Shown here piece by piece: positions 15,489 through 23,107 of a stretch of 25,464 nt of DNA. The notes under the pieces are model-generated. The model was not told where the DNA came from, searched no databases, and saw only the letters and a program-made list of their open reading frames with translations. The DNA is taken from assembly GCA_024679435.1 (NCBI GenBank), contig JAIBDK010000003.1, forward strand, positions 1-25,464. Reading direction: 5' to 3'. Made by a program: the position numbers and the translations under genes. How positions within the stretch are numbered: position 1 is the first letter of the stretch; every line of letters starts with the position of its first letter. Origin of the DNA: Gammaproteobacteria bacterium (GTDB lineage Bacteria > Pseudomonadota > Gammaproteobacteria > Arenicellales > Poriferihabitantaceae).

Positions 15489-16382
15489 TTAAGGTTGATG
15501 TAAAATTTTATAAAGACGATCTGGATAGTCTGTCGTTATCGCATCCACTCGATATTGAATCATTTTTTGCATCTGTATCCGGTCGTTCACGGTCCAGACA
15601 TATACTTCCAGTTCCAGTTGATGTGCTGTCACAACATCAGATTCGGATACATCCAGAAAGTTGCAGGACCACACGTCTCCGCCTGCATGCTTAACCATGG
15701 CAGGGAGGCTGTCAAAATTATTCAGATCTAATCCATCGGTCCATTGTTCCGGGCTTCCTGCAACTGGGGAGAGGGGATTGCCGTCCGCTTGTTGATCGGT
15801 GAGCATTCCTATTTTCAATTCCGGTAAGAGTGATTTGGCTTGAATGACCAATCGCCAGTCGAAGCTTTGCAGAAATGTTCTTGAAACGATCCCGTAGAAT
15901 TCTAAAGCGTTGACTACCAGTTCCACATATTTCTCTGGCTGTGGTGTGGTTTCCGGATCATCAGGTGTGCTTTTTAACTCGAGGTTATAGGTAATATCAG
16001 ATTGCATGCCTTTTACAAGATCTACAAATTCCCCTAAAGCTGGAATACGGGCTCCCTCAACCGGAACTTGTTCCGGATAGAGTTTGGCGTAGACTGAGTC
16101 GGGATTAATTCTGCCTACGTCAAATGTTTTAAGCGCTGACAGAGGTATATTACTGACCTTGAGCCCGGGTTTGATCCAATGCCCTGATTGATCTCTGACT
16201 AGTCGCGGTGACAACACAGGATCATGATGTATGATCAACTGGTCGTCTGCAGATACACATAAATCAACTTCAATGGCATCACAACCCCAATCAATGCCGG
16301 TCTGAATAGCCGTGAGAGTGTTTTCAGGGCTCAGGCCTCGGGCACCGCGATGACCATGGATTTGAGGGAAGTTTGTTTTCAT
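15489..16382 (-). CDS. ugpQ: Glycerophosphodiester phosphodiesterase, UgpQ type
   Basis: A 297-residue GDPD-family enzyme that hydrolyses glycerophosphodiesters (phospholipid head groups) to glycerol-3-phosphate and an alcohol. Catalytic and metal residues are visible: H11 and R12 in HGHRGARGLSPENT, E38 and D40 in AIEVDLCVS, H53 in IIHHDP, the ELK segment, and the late VYVWTVNDR motif near residue 265 followed by DAITTDYPD. There is no signal peptide, so it is cytoplasmic like UgpQ rather than periplasmic like GlpQ. It stands alone on the minus strand, and the DUF4332 gene upstream has its own terminator. It would release phosphate-containing glycerol from phospholipids, fitting the phosphate theme at the other end of the window, but I see no Pho box before it. 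Confidence 0.9.
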   Translation of the reverse strand: MKTNFPQIHGHRGARGLSPENTLTAIQTGIDWGCDAIEVDLCVSADDQLIIHHDPVLSPRLVRDQSGHWIKPGLKVSNIPLSALKTFDVGRINPDSVYAKLYPEQVPVEGARIPALGEFVDLVKGMQSDITYNLELKSTPDDPETTPQPEKYVELVVNALEFYGIVSRTFLQSFDWRLVIQAKSLLPELKIGMLTDQQADGNPLSPVAGSPEQWTDGLDLNNFDSLPAMVKHAGGDVWSCNFLDVSESDVVTAHQLELEVYVWTVNDRIQMQKMIQYRVDAITTDYPDRLYKILHQP

Positions 16383-16465
16383 TTAACGCTGTTTAAGCGG
16401 CTTCAAAGTTAATACGAGGCGCTTGAAAACAATTGCATTATGAAATTAATTACGCGAATTGGGCA

Positions 16466-16494
16466 CAAAAAATGGCAGCCGGGCGGCTGCCATT
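16466..16494 (-). terminator. Rho-independent terminator after the DUF4332 gene
   Basis: A perfect 10-bp stem AATGGCAGCC / GGCTGCCATT with a 4-nt loop (16471-16494). On the minus strand it is followed by a run of Ts (complement of 16467-16472). It lies about 33 bp after the DUF4332 stop. Confidence 0.85.
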
Positions 16495-16526
16495 AATTTT
16501 CGTGTTGCCCGATTTCGGCTTAAAAA

Positions 16527-16934
16527 CTAGTAAGTTACGGCTGGCTTGAGTGATTTTGCCTGATCAATCCAGCCTTGAATAGTCGCTTGACCGGGAACCT
16601 GGCGAACCAGTTTCTTTTTAGCATTTGTGGTTTTCATCGCTTCGGCCAGATTGGCAGCATTTCGATTACGAAGTTCTTTTACCGTATCAACCCCTGCTGC
16701 TTCAAGTAACTCGGCATATTGACTCGCAACGCCTTTAATGCGGAAAAGATCTGCCATGTTTACGCAACGTAATATGATCTTGTCGCTGATTCCCGACGCG
16801 TCACATATCGATTTTCTTCCTTTTCGGCTTCCGCCATCTCGTAACAGGGCCGCGGGACTTGCGCAACCGATATCGCGCAACTTTTTACCGTATTTTTTAC
16901 CTATACCTTCAATTGCTTCTATTGATTTAGCCAC
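16527..16934 (-). CDS. DUF4332 helix-hairpin-helix protein
   Basis: A 135-residue basic protein with two helix-hairpin-helix-like segments: EGIGKKYGKKLRDIGCASPAA (about residues 9-29) and FRIKGVASQYAELLEAAGVDT (about 63-83). This doubled arrangement is typical of DUF4332. The fold resembles DNA-binding hairpins found in DNA polymerases and ligases, so nucleic-acid binding is likely, but no function is established that I know of. Start is GTG at 16934, supported by a strong AGGAG 7 nt upstream. A dedicated terminator follows, so it is probably monocistronic. Confidence 0.75.
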   Translation of the reverse strand: MAKSIEAIEGIGKKYGKKLRDIGCASPAALLRDGGSRKGRKSICDASGISDKIILRCVNMADLFRIKGVASQYAELLEAAGVDTVKELRNRNAANLAEAMKTTNAKKKLVRQVPGQATIQGWIDQAKSLKPAVTY

Positions 16935-17002
16935 AGAGCTCTCCTAATAATATTCATGAAACGTATACTGTAAAGATTGTTCTGGATGATTTCAACTGTT
17001 GA

Positions 17003-17665
17003 TCAGCCCGCTCTTGCCTGAGCAGCTTTATCAATCAAAAAGTTGATCAGTTCGATGAGCTTGTCATGTCCACCAGCCAGAGAGACCGATGTTCGATAAC
17101 GGCCGTCTACAATAATAGCAGGAACTCCGGTAATACCATATTTCCTAGACATAACATTAGCGAAATTAATTTTGTTTTCCACCGCAAATGATTGGAACGT
17201 ATCTTTTATAGACTGACCGCTCACCCCATTTTCTTCGCTCCATGCGGCCAGTTTCTCAACGGTGTCTATTTTAAGACGTTGCTGGTGAATGGCGTCGAAA
17301 TATTTGGCATGAACCTGTTCTAACACGCCCAGCGCATCAAAGGTATAGAAAACCCGGGCCTCGAACTCCCACTTGGGGTTGAGTAATGCCGGTATCGGCA
17401 CATATTCGGCATTTTCAGGTATGTTTTTCTGCCATTTGATTAGAAATGGCTCAAGGCGAAAGCAATGGGGGCAGCGGTACCAGAACATTTCCACGACTTC
17501 GATTTTTTCTCCGGTCTGAACCGGTTGAACTTCATCGAGTAGCTCATAATGGCCGCCTTCAAGGAACTGTTCCTCCTGAGAATAGGCGGATATGGATGTC
17601 AATGCAAACAAGGTTGCGGTTAACAGGGAGAGGAAAGAGTTTCCTTTTAATAGTTTGAAATACAT
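17003..17665 (-). CDS. dsbA: Periplasmic thiol:disulfide interchange protein DsbA
   Basis: A 220-residue exported thioredoxin-fold oxidase that introduces disulfide bonds into periplasmic proteins. A signal peptide covers about residues 1-29 (LSLLTATLFALTSISAYS). The active site is FWYRCPHC (C65, C68), with the CPHC dipeptide of true DsbA, and the cis-proline loop is GITGVPAIIVDG near residue 185. Length agrees with the family. It begins 29 bp after mpl in the same direction and may be cotranscribed, although no ribosome site is evident before the ATG. Nearby exported proteins with cysteine pairs (the small operon protein, the barrel-like protein at 23-24 kb) are possible clients. Confidence 0.93.
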   Translation of the reverse strand: MYFKLLKGNSFLSLLTATLFALTSISAYSQEEQFLEGGHYELLDEVQPVQTGEKIEVVEMFWYRCPHCFRLEPFLIKWQKNIPENAEYVPIPALLNPKWEFEARVFYTFDALGVLEQVHAKYFDAIHQQRLKIDTVEKLAAWSEENGVSGQSIKDTFQSFAVENKINFANVMSRKYGITGVPAIIVDGRYRTSVSLAGGHDKLIELINFLIDKAAQARAG

Positions 17666-17694
17666 TGGGTTTTCTATTTTTGGGGGGTTCAGGT

Positions 17695-19077
17695 TTAATC
17701 TTCGACAACCATAGTTTCAAGGCGTTCCTGCAACTTTTTGGGAATACCATCGAAACTGCCATTGCTCATGCAAATAATAACGCTATTTGGTTGAATCCTC
17801 AATTCGAGTGTTGCTAATACCTCTTCTATTGATCCGTGTTGAAGGATCTCGCAAGTTGCTTCCGGAACAGTTTTCAATATGCCCGCCTGAAGTGCATGCT
17901 TATCGGGTTGATAGATAACGGTCAGATCTGCACCGTTGAATGACTTTTTCAGGGAATCACCGTGAAAACCTCCGCGCATTGTGTTTGACCTTGGCTCCAC
18001 CACTGCGATAATCATTCGTTGAGGATATTTTTGCTTAACCGCCTCGATGGTTGATTGAATTGCAGTGGGATGGTGGGCAAAATCTTCGTACAAGGATATG
18101 TTGTCGTAGTTGAACAGAAGCTGAAGTCGGCGATCTGTTGCTTTGAAATCTGAAAAAGCCTCGCAGGTATTTTCAGGTTCAATGCCGGTAGCATATGCGG
18201 CTGCCACAGCGGCCAGTGCATTGGACATGTTATGAGTTCCGATGCAATGCCAACGAACAATGCCAGCAGATATTCCGTTGTGAAATATTTCAAACTCCGA
18301 AGCGTCATCTGCTATCGGTTTTGCAAACCATTGGCAGTCAGGGTTGATAACCGAGAATTTGCTTATATTGCTCCAAAGGCCCATGGACAGCACATCATCA
18401 ATATTGGAATCGTCCGCGTTAGCAATGACATGTCCATTAGATGGGACAATGCGCACCAGATGATGGAATTGTTTCTTGATCTGGTCAATGTTGTCAAAAA
18501 TGTCGGCGTGATCAAATTCGAGGTTATTTAATATCGCGACTTTCGGACCGTAGTGAACAAATTTTGAACGTTTGTCAAAAAAGGCCGTATCGTATTCATC
18601 AGCCTCTATTACAAACCAGTCACCGGCACCTGATCGTGCAGAGTTATCAAAATTTCCCGGCTTACCGCCTATCAGAAAACCCGGTGAATACCGATTTGAT
18701 TCCATTATCCAGGCCAGCATTGACGAAGTGCTGGTTTTGCCGTGAGTGCCAGCCACAGCAACTACATTGCGGTCAAGTAGAAAATGGTCATGTAGCCATT
18801 GTGGTCCCGATTGATAAGGAATTTTTCGGTCAAGTATCGTTTCAACCAGAGGATTGCCCCGGGAGAGGGCATTCCCTATGATAATTTGGTCGTACGCCAC
18901 ATCCAGATATTCAGGCAGATATCCCTCCATGGTTTCGATGCCTTCAGACTCAAGAAGTGTCGACATCGGGGGGTAGACGTTACTATCGCAGCCGCTTATT
19001 CTATGCCCTGCTGAGCGGGCCAGTTGAGCAATTCCCGCCATGAACGTTCCGCAAATGCCTGCGATAAAAAGATTCAT
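17695..19077 (-). CDS. mpl: UDP-N-acetylmuramate:L-alanyl-gamma-D-glutamyl-meso-diaminopimelate ligase
   Basis: A 460-residue Mur-ligase family enzyme for murein tripeptide recycling: it rejoins recovered L-Ala-D-Glu-meso-DAP to UDP-MurNAc in the cytoplasm. The N-terminal nucleotide fold opens MNLFIAGICGTFMAGIAQLA (the Mpl/MurC-type GxxGxxM loop). The ATP site is VAVAGTHGKTSTSSMLAW near residue 110, followed by the EADEYDTAFFDKRSKFVHY segment specific to Mpl. The C-terminal domain holds DFAHHPTAI and EPRSNTMR. Length fits the family (about 450). Its ATG overlaps the stop of the upstream membrane-protein gene by 4 bp. MurC is the closest alternative, but Mpl fits better because of the EYDTAFFDKRSKF segment. 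Confidence 0.93.
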   Translation of the reverse strand: MNLFIAGICGTFMAGIAQLARSAGHRISGCDSNVYPPMSTLLESEGIETMEGYLPEYLDVAYDQIIIGNALSRGNPLVETILDRKIPYQSGPQWLHDHFLLDRNVVAVAGTHGKTSTSSMLAWIMESNRYSPGFLIGGKPGNFDNSARSGAGDWFVIEADEYDTAFFDKRSKFVHYGPKVAILNNLEFDHADIFDNIDQIKKQFHHLVRIVPSNGHVIANADDSNIDDVLSMGLWSNISKFSVINPDCQWFAKPIADDASEFEIFHNGISAGIVRWHCIGTHNMSNALAAVAAAYATGIEPENTCEAFSDFKATDRRLQLLFNYDNISLYEDFAHHPTAIQSTIEAVKQKYPQRMIIAVVEPRSNTMRGGFHGDSLKKSFNGADLTVIYQPDKHALQAGILKTVPEATCEILQHGSIEEVLATLELRIQPNSVIICMSNGSFDGIPKKLQERLETMVVED

Positions 19078-19592
19078 AAAATAGAATCTCCAAATATTTT
19101 GAGAATCACTGTCGCGAGCATCAGTTCGAGAACGAGCGCTAATACAAAACCAAGTATCAGGCTTACTTCCAGCGTCTCGCGCAGAATAAATATAATGATT
19201 GCAAAATACCAGACACTGGCAAACATAACGACAAGCTTGGCTGCTGACAGACTGTCATTAGTAAAATCCCCGCTTCCCGCTGCGATTAAAAAGGGAATGA
19301 CCGCTGCTACCAGGAGGGCGGAACATCCAAACAATGCGGTGGCAGACTGCAGCCATCGCTCATGTTTAGAAAACAGTATCAGCAGAGCTTTTAGACTTAG
19401 ACCAAGCAGGATGACCTGCACCAGTGCTATGGGAAATGAGTTTCCGCTGCCTGAAAGCAGGGTATTGCGGAAAAAGAATATTATGAATGCAGCGGATGCC
19501 GCATACATTAACAGGGTTTTAGACGCGGGAAGATCCTGAGGTTTTTTCCGGAAAAGGCAAACCTGAATAAGAGAAAATGCAAACTGTTTCAT
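19074..19592 (-). CDS. Five-helix inner-membrane protein of unknown function
   Basis: I cannot assign a family. It is a 172-residue hydrophobic protein with predicted membrane helices at about 26-46, 52-74, 83-105, 117-138 and 142-166, short loops, and a basic N-terminus (FRKKPQD). There is no obvious catalytic motif; LRETLEVSLILGFVLALVLE at 138-157 is the most polar membrane segment. It overlaps mpl by 4 bp (ATGA) and is therefore translationally coupled to murein recycling, followed by dsbA. The opposite strand carries an open frame of similar size, but the hydrophobic pattern and operon overlap favour this strand. Only a short gap separates its start from that of the divergent rnd. Confidence 0.7.
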   Translation of the reverse strand: MKQFAFSLIQVCLFRKKPQDLPASKTLLMYAASAAFIIFFFRNTLLSGSGNSFPIALVQVILLGLSLKALLILFSKHERWLQSATALFGCSALLVAAVIPFLIAAGSGDFTNDSLSAAKLVVMFASVWYFAIIIFILRETLEVSLILGFVLALVLELMLATVILKIFGDSIL

Positions 19593-19637
19593 TAGTTAAG
19601 GCGAAATAATTTTGAAGTGGATGATATCATCACTACC

Positions 19638-20735
19638 ATGTCAAAAATAAAACTTGTTGAGAACTCTTTTGAACTGGAAGGGGTGGTTGATGCGCTTTCA
19701 AAATCAGACTGGATTGGAATAGATACTGAATTTTTGAGGGAAAAAACCTATTATCCATTGCTGTGTCTGATTCAGGTGCATTCCGATCTAGGCGAATGGT
19801 GTGTTGATACGGTGAAAATAGATGACCTCTCAAGTTTCGAAGAAGTGCTTTCGAATTCAGCGCTTTGCAAGATTTTTCATTCTTGCCGTCAAGATCTGGA
19901 AGCGCTGGAAAGACGATTTTCTAAACCTGTTCAAAATCTCTACGACACCCAGATAGCAGCAGGTTTTAGTGGGTTAGGAGATCAGGTTAGTTATGCGGCA
20001 CTGGTTAAGGAGGTGAGTGGAATCGAGTTGGCTAAAACTCAGACTCGCACAGACTGGTCGGCCAGACCCCTGTCATCACTGCAAATCGACTATGCCATTG
20101 ATGATGTGCGTTACCTGGATGATATTCGACAGCATGTGAATTCAAGGCTGGATGAACTGGGCAGAATCGAATGGCATCGGGCAGAGTGCCAGAGAATTCT
20201 TGATAACGTCGATTATATTGTTGATGCTAAGGAGGCCTGGTCCCGACTTAAGGGGGCTGCCAAAATACCTCGGCAAAATCAGCAGGCTGCTAAGGCGCTC
20301 GCTATATGGAGAGAATTCCGTGCGCAGAAGCGGGATCGTCCCCGGGAATGGATTGTTCCAACCAGAGCGATTATCGAAATATCTACGAAAAGGCCGAGAG
20401 ATATGCGGGCACTTTCTTCTATAGAAGGGATGAGTCCGGGAATAGTTAGAAACGCGGGTAACGATATTCTTGAAATTCTCGATGATCATCCGCCGGATTT
20501 TGATGCCGATGCAATATGGTCTCGTCATGAACCGATGGATAACGCTCAAAAGGCGAAATTGAAGCAGGCGATGAAACAATTGCGCGCTATTGCGGAGCGT
20601 GAAAATATCAGTCAGTCCTTGCTGGCAAATAGAAGTGATGTCCAGGCCATGATTCTACAGAGTCGGGACGTTGACCTGATGCGCGGTTGGCGTTATGAGT
20701 TGGCCGGAAAAGCTATAATGGAAGTTTTGAATTAG
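19638..20735 (+). CDS. rnd: Ribonuclease D
   Basis: A 3'-5' exoribonuclease that trims tRNA and other stable RNA 3' ends. DEDD motifs are present: GIDTEFLREKTYYPLLCLIQ (Exo I), FHSCRQDLEAL (Exo II) and YAIDDVRYLDDI (Exo III). Two HRDC-type helical domains follow: the first contains ALAIWREFRAQKRDRPREWI, with RNase D's RPREWIV-type sequence, and a weaker second copy lies near the C-terminus. 365 residues from this ATG. I prefer it to the in-frame GTG at 19617 because the distance to DTEF (28 residues) matches E. coli RNase D, but neither start has a ribosome site at good spacing. With the GTG start the protein would be 372 residues. Confidence 0.92.
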   Translation: MSKIKLVENSFELEGVVDALSKSDWIGIDTEFLREKTYYPLLCLIQVHSDLGEWCVDTVKIDDLSSFEEVLSNSALCKIFHSCRQDLEALERRFSKPVQNLYDTQIAAGFSGLGDQVSYAALVKEVSGIELAKTQTRTDWSARPLSSLQIDYAIDDVRYLDDIRQHVNSRLDELGRIEWHRAECQRILDNVDYIVDAKEAWSRLKGAAKIPRQNQQAAKALAIWREFRAQKRDRPREWIVPTRAIIEISTKRPRDMRALSSIEGMSPGIVRNAGNDILEILDDHPPDFDADAIWSRHEPMDNAQKAKLKQAMKQLRAIAERENISQSLLANRSDVQAMILQSRDVDLMRGWRYELAGKAIMEVLN

Positions 20736-20932
20736 GACTTAGTTGAGCGGATCATCCTGGGCGGTCATCAAGTCTTGTGAAATGAATGCTGGATCCGGAT
20801 GGTCGTTGCTAATGGAGCGTCAGTGTAAACCACCCTCAACCCGGTTCCAGCTGGCATGATCAGAAACAGTAATTTTGGTTTTTCAGAAATAGTGGGTTTC
20901 GGTGCGCAAAAACTGGCCGCTTTTTTTTCCGA
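20736..20932. other. Convergent intergenic region between rnd and the cyclase gene
   Basis: 197 bp with no convincing gene. The only notable element is a run of eight Ts at 20921-20928, preceded by CGGT...GGCCG, a stem of about 4 bp. That is too weak to call a terminator with confidence, although it is in the right place for rnd. I see no RNA gene or repeat. Confidence 0.5.
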
Positions 20933-22795
20933 CTATTGAATCGGTTTAACCTCAAGGCCAGCTTTTTGAAGCCCCTCCATTATGTTTTCAATCAAATCAA
21001 CCGGCATACCCCTGGCACGGAAAGGCGCACGGGGATCGTCAGGGTAATCAGGTCGAATCTCAAGTAAGTGTGTCAGGGATTTTTTCGCATTCTCCTGTTC
21101 ATCGTTCAAAGCGTAAGCGGAAGTCAGGCTTGCCTGAACCATATAATTATTTGGCAGATTCATCTTCAATGCCATATCGCGAGACTTCTCGTATTCTTGT
21201 TTGTAAAAATAGTAAAGGTGCCAAGTTTGCCACAGCCAACTTTGATGTTTTGGGTTTAACTGCATAGATCGAGAAACCCATTCCTTTGCAGTGTCCCATT
21301 CGCCGGCATAACCCATCCAGGTCCCCAGGTCTGCCAGCACAAAAGCATCAACTGGGTTTAACTCAATGGCTCTCTCAGCGAAACCGCGGAACTTTGACAA
21401 GTCCTGAGTAGTCATTTGGGTAAGAATTGCCAGGGCATAGTATGCCCAGGCGTTGCCAGGGTCGAGGCTGAGAGCTTGATTGGCAGCGGAACGAGCCTGC
21501 TTTTCCCAGTCTTCGGGAGGGTTGATATTATATTTTTTGGACTCTATGTACGCAAAGGCCAGTCTTGACCAGCCCAGTGAGTAGTCGGGATCGGTGTTAA
21601 CCGAACTTTCGAGGCACGAGCGCGCCCGTTTATGCCGATCGGCATCAAAATTTTCATAAAACCAGTAGGATAATAATACGCAGTCATAAGATTCCAGACT
21701 TTGGGGTGACTTACCGCGAATCTCAGCTTGCAGGTTAGCGTTAAAAAGGGGAGCATCTCCTGAACCCAGTGTGGCTGCCACTTTTTGTGCTATTTCGATC
21801 TGGATATCGAGAAGGTTGTGGGAATCGAGGTTGCGATTATAAGGGCCGGGTGAAATTAACTGACGGCACGTGCTGGTTTCCGTTAACGTTGTGGTGACAC
21901 GCAACTTTTTCTGATCACGTCTTACGCTTCCGGTAAGAATATAGTCAGCATTCAACTCATTTCTGATTTGTTTGCACGGAGTGTCTCCCCGATAATCGCT
22001 GACGGCTCCTGGCGCAAAAACAATCAGGTTTGTGAATCGGGAAAGGTAGGCGTTGATGTCTTTGGTTAAACCAGCGCTGAAGTATGCCTGCTCTGGTTTA
22101 TGAGCCAAATCCTCGAATGGAATGACTGCAATTTTTACACCTTGTACTAGCGTCTTTTCCGGTGTATTTGTGATAGCGAAATAGACTCCGATCAGTGCGA
22201 TGACCAGAAGCCCTGAAAGCATCACTGCTATCTGTTTTCTTGATGCCGTGCGGCGTAACTTTTTCGCTGCCTCCCCGGGCCAGCAATATACTTCGACAGG
22301 TCTGGCAATGTTCTTGAATTTGTGTCGACCCGCATTGCCAAATTCAGCAGCTATTTTACCGCCGACCTGTTCAGCAACTTGCCTGGTTATGCATATTCCG
22401 CCTGCTGGGGCACTGCCCTCCAGTCTGGCCGCGATATTTACGCCGTCTCCATAAATTTCGCCGCGCTCTTCTATTACTTCACCCAGATTGATTCCAATGC
22501 GGATAAGTACCTGCTTGTCCTGAGGAGTTGCTAAACTGCGTTCAAGTAACTCGGTCTGGATGGAAACGGCGGCCTCTACACATGAGACCACGCTAGAGTA
22601 CTCGGCAAGTATTGCGTCACCCGCATACCGTAAAACTCTCCCTCCCGTGCTTTCTATGACCTCTTTAACAAAGTCCAACAAATCCATTACGGCATGATGA
22701 GTTGTCGCCTCGTCGGCACCGGTAAGGCGACTGTAACCAACTACATCAGCGTAAAAAATGGTCGTTAATTTACGTTGTAAAGCCTGCTTGGTCAT
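20933..22795 (-). CDS. Class III adenylate/guanylate cyclase with membrane helix, FlgO-like domain and TPR repeats
   Basis: 620 residues from the ATG at 22795, chosen over the ATG 48 bp upstream because AGAAGG sits 5 nt before it and the cyclase domain begins at once. The N-terminal catalytic domain (about 9-170) has metal residues D17 (FYADVVGYSRLTG) and D60 (RYAGDAILAEY), plus DGVNIAARLEG. It is followed by one membrane helix (about 187-207), a FlgO/TolB-N-like domain beginning KIAVIPFEDL and containing FSAGLTKDINAYLS, then TPR-type helical repeats (about 380-600), for example PGNAWAYYALAILTQM. The topology places the cyclase in the cytoplasm and the C-terminal part in the periplasm, suggesting a receptor that controls cyclic nucleotide production. 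It uses GDA where many cyclases have GDG; whether it makes cAMP, cGMP or neither is open. This architecture is common in environmental Proteobacteria. Confidence 0.85.
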   Translation of the reverse strand: MTKQALQRKLTTIFYADVVGYSRLTGADEATTHHAVMDLLDFVKEVIESTGGRVLRYAGDAILAEYSSVVSCVEAAVSIQTELLERSLATPQDKQVLIRIGINLGEVIEERGEIYGDGVNIAARLEGSAPAGGICITRQVAEQVGGKIAAEFGNAGRHKFKNIARPVEVYCWPGEAAKKLRRTASRKQIAVMLSGLLVIALIGVYFAITNTPEKTLVQGVKIAVIPFEDLAHKPEQAYFSAGLTKDINAYLSRFTNLIVFAPGAVSDYRGDTPCKQIRNELNADYILTGSVRRDQKKLRVTTTLTETSTCRQLISPGPYNRNLDSHNLLDIQIEIAQKVAATLGSGDAPLFNANLQAEIRGKSPQSLESYDCVLLSYWFYENFDADRHKRARSCLESSVNTDPDYSLGWSRLAFAYIESKKYNINPPEDWEKQARSAANQALSLDPGNAWAYYALAILTQMTTQDLSKFRGFAERAIELNPVDAFVLADLGTWMGYAGEWDTAKEWVSRSMQLNPKHQSWLWQTWHLYYFYKQEYEKSRDMALKMNLPNNYMVQASLTSAYALNDEQENAKKSLTHLLEIRPDYPDDPRAPFRARGMPVDLIENIMEGLQKAGLEVKPIQ

Positions 22796-23020
22796 AATAC
22801 CTTCTTGTCCAAATAAAATCGGAGCCCAAAGCCAGTCTATCATCTTTGCCGCAAGATGCGAGTAAAAGCCAGATGCTATAAATGGACACGGAAGATAAGT
22901 TTTGTTGCAAGCTCAAAGTTTCTGACTAGCGCTAGATGAAGTGGGAGACCTACCACAAACAATGTCTGCGTGCTTATGCGCAGCATTTGTTGTTGGGTTA
23001 ATAGCGTGGTTTAAACCTAA

Positions 23021-23047
23021 AAAAAGCCCGCATATAGCGGGCTTTTT
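23021..23047 (-). terminator. Bidirectional rho-independent terminator
   Basis: A perfect 11-bp stem AAAAAGCCCGC / GCGGGCTTTTT with the 5-nt loop ATATA. The sequence reads the same on both strands, but the only gene ending at it is the minus-strand barrel-like protein gene, whose stop is about 60 bp away. The rest of 22796-23107 shows no gene or further structure; the cyclase promoter should lie in it. Confidence 0.88.
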
Positions 23048-23107
23048 AGCTAAGTCATTTCAACTCAGTTCAAAGAATTTTCAGGAGCTGAATTGTTTGT
23101 GGCTGGT

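Noticed and set aside
19024..19539. Open frame of 171 codons on the plus strand opposite the membrane-protein gene
   Set aside because: Its product is Ser/Arg/Asn-rich with no domain pattern, while the minus strand gives coherent membrane helices and a 4-bp overlap with mpl.
20899..20928. Terminator after rnd based on the eight-T run
   Set aside because: The preceding stem is only about 4 bp; kept as a note on the intergenic region rather than a terminator call.
22796..22843. 16-codon N-terminal extension of the cyclase
   Set aside because: The ATG at 22795 has a good AGAAGG ribosome site and the cyclase domain begins immediately after it.
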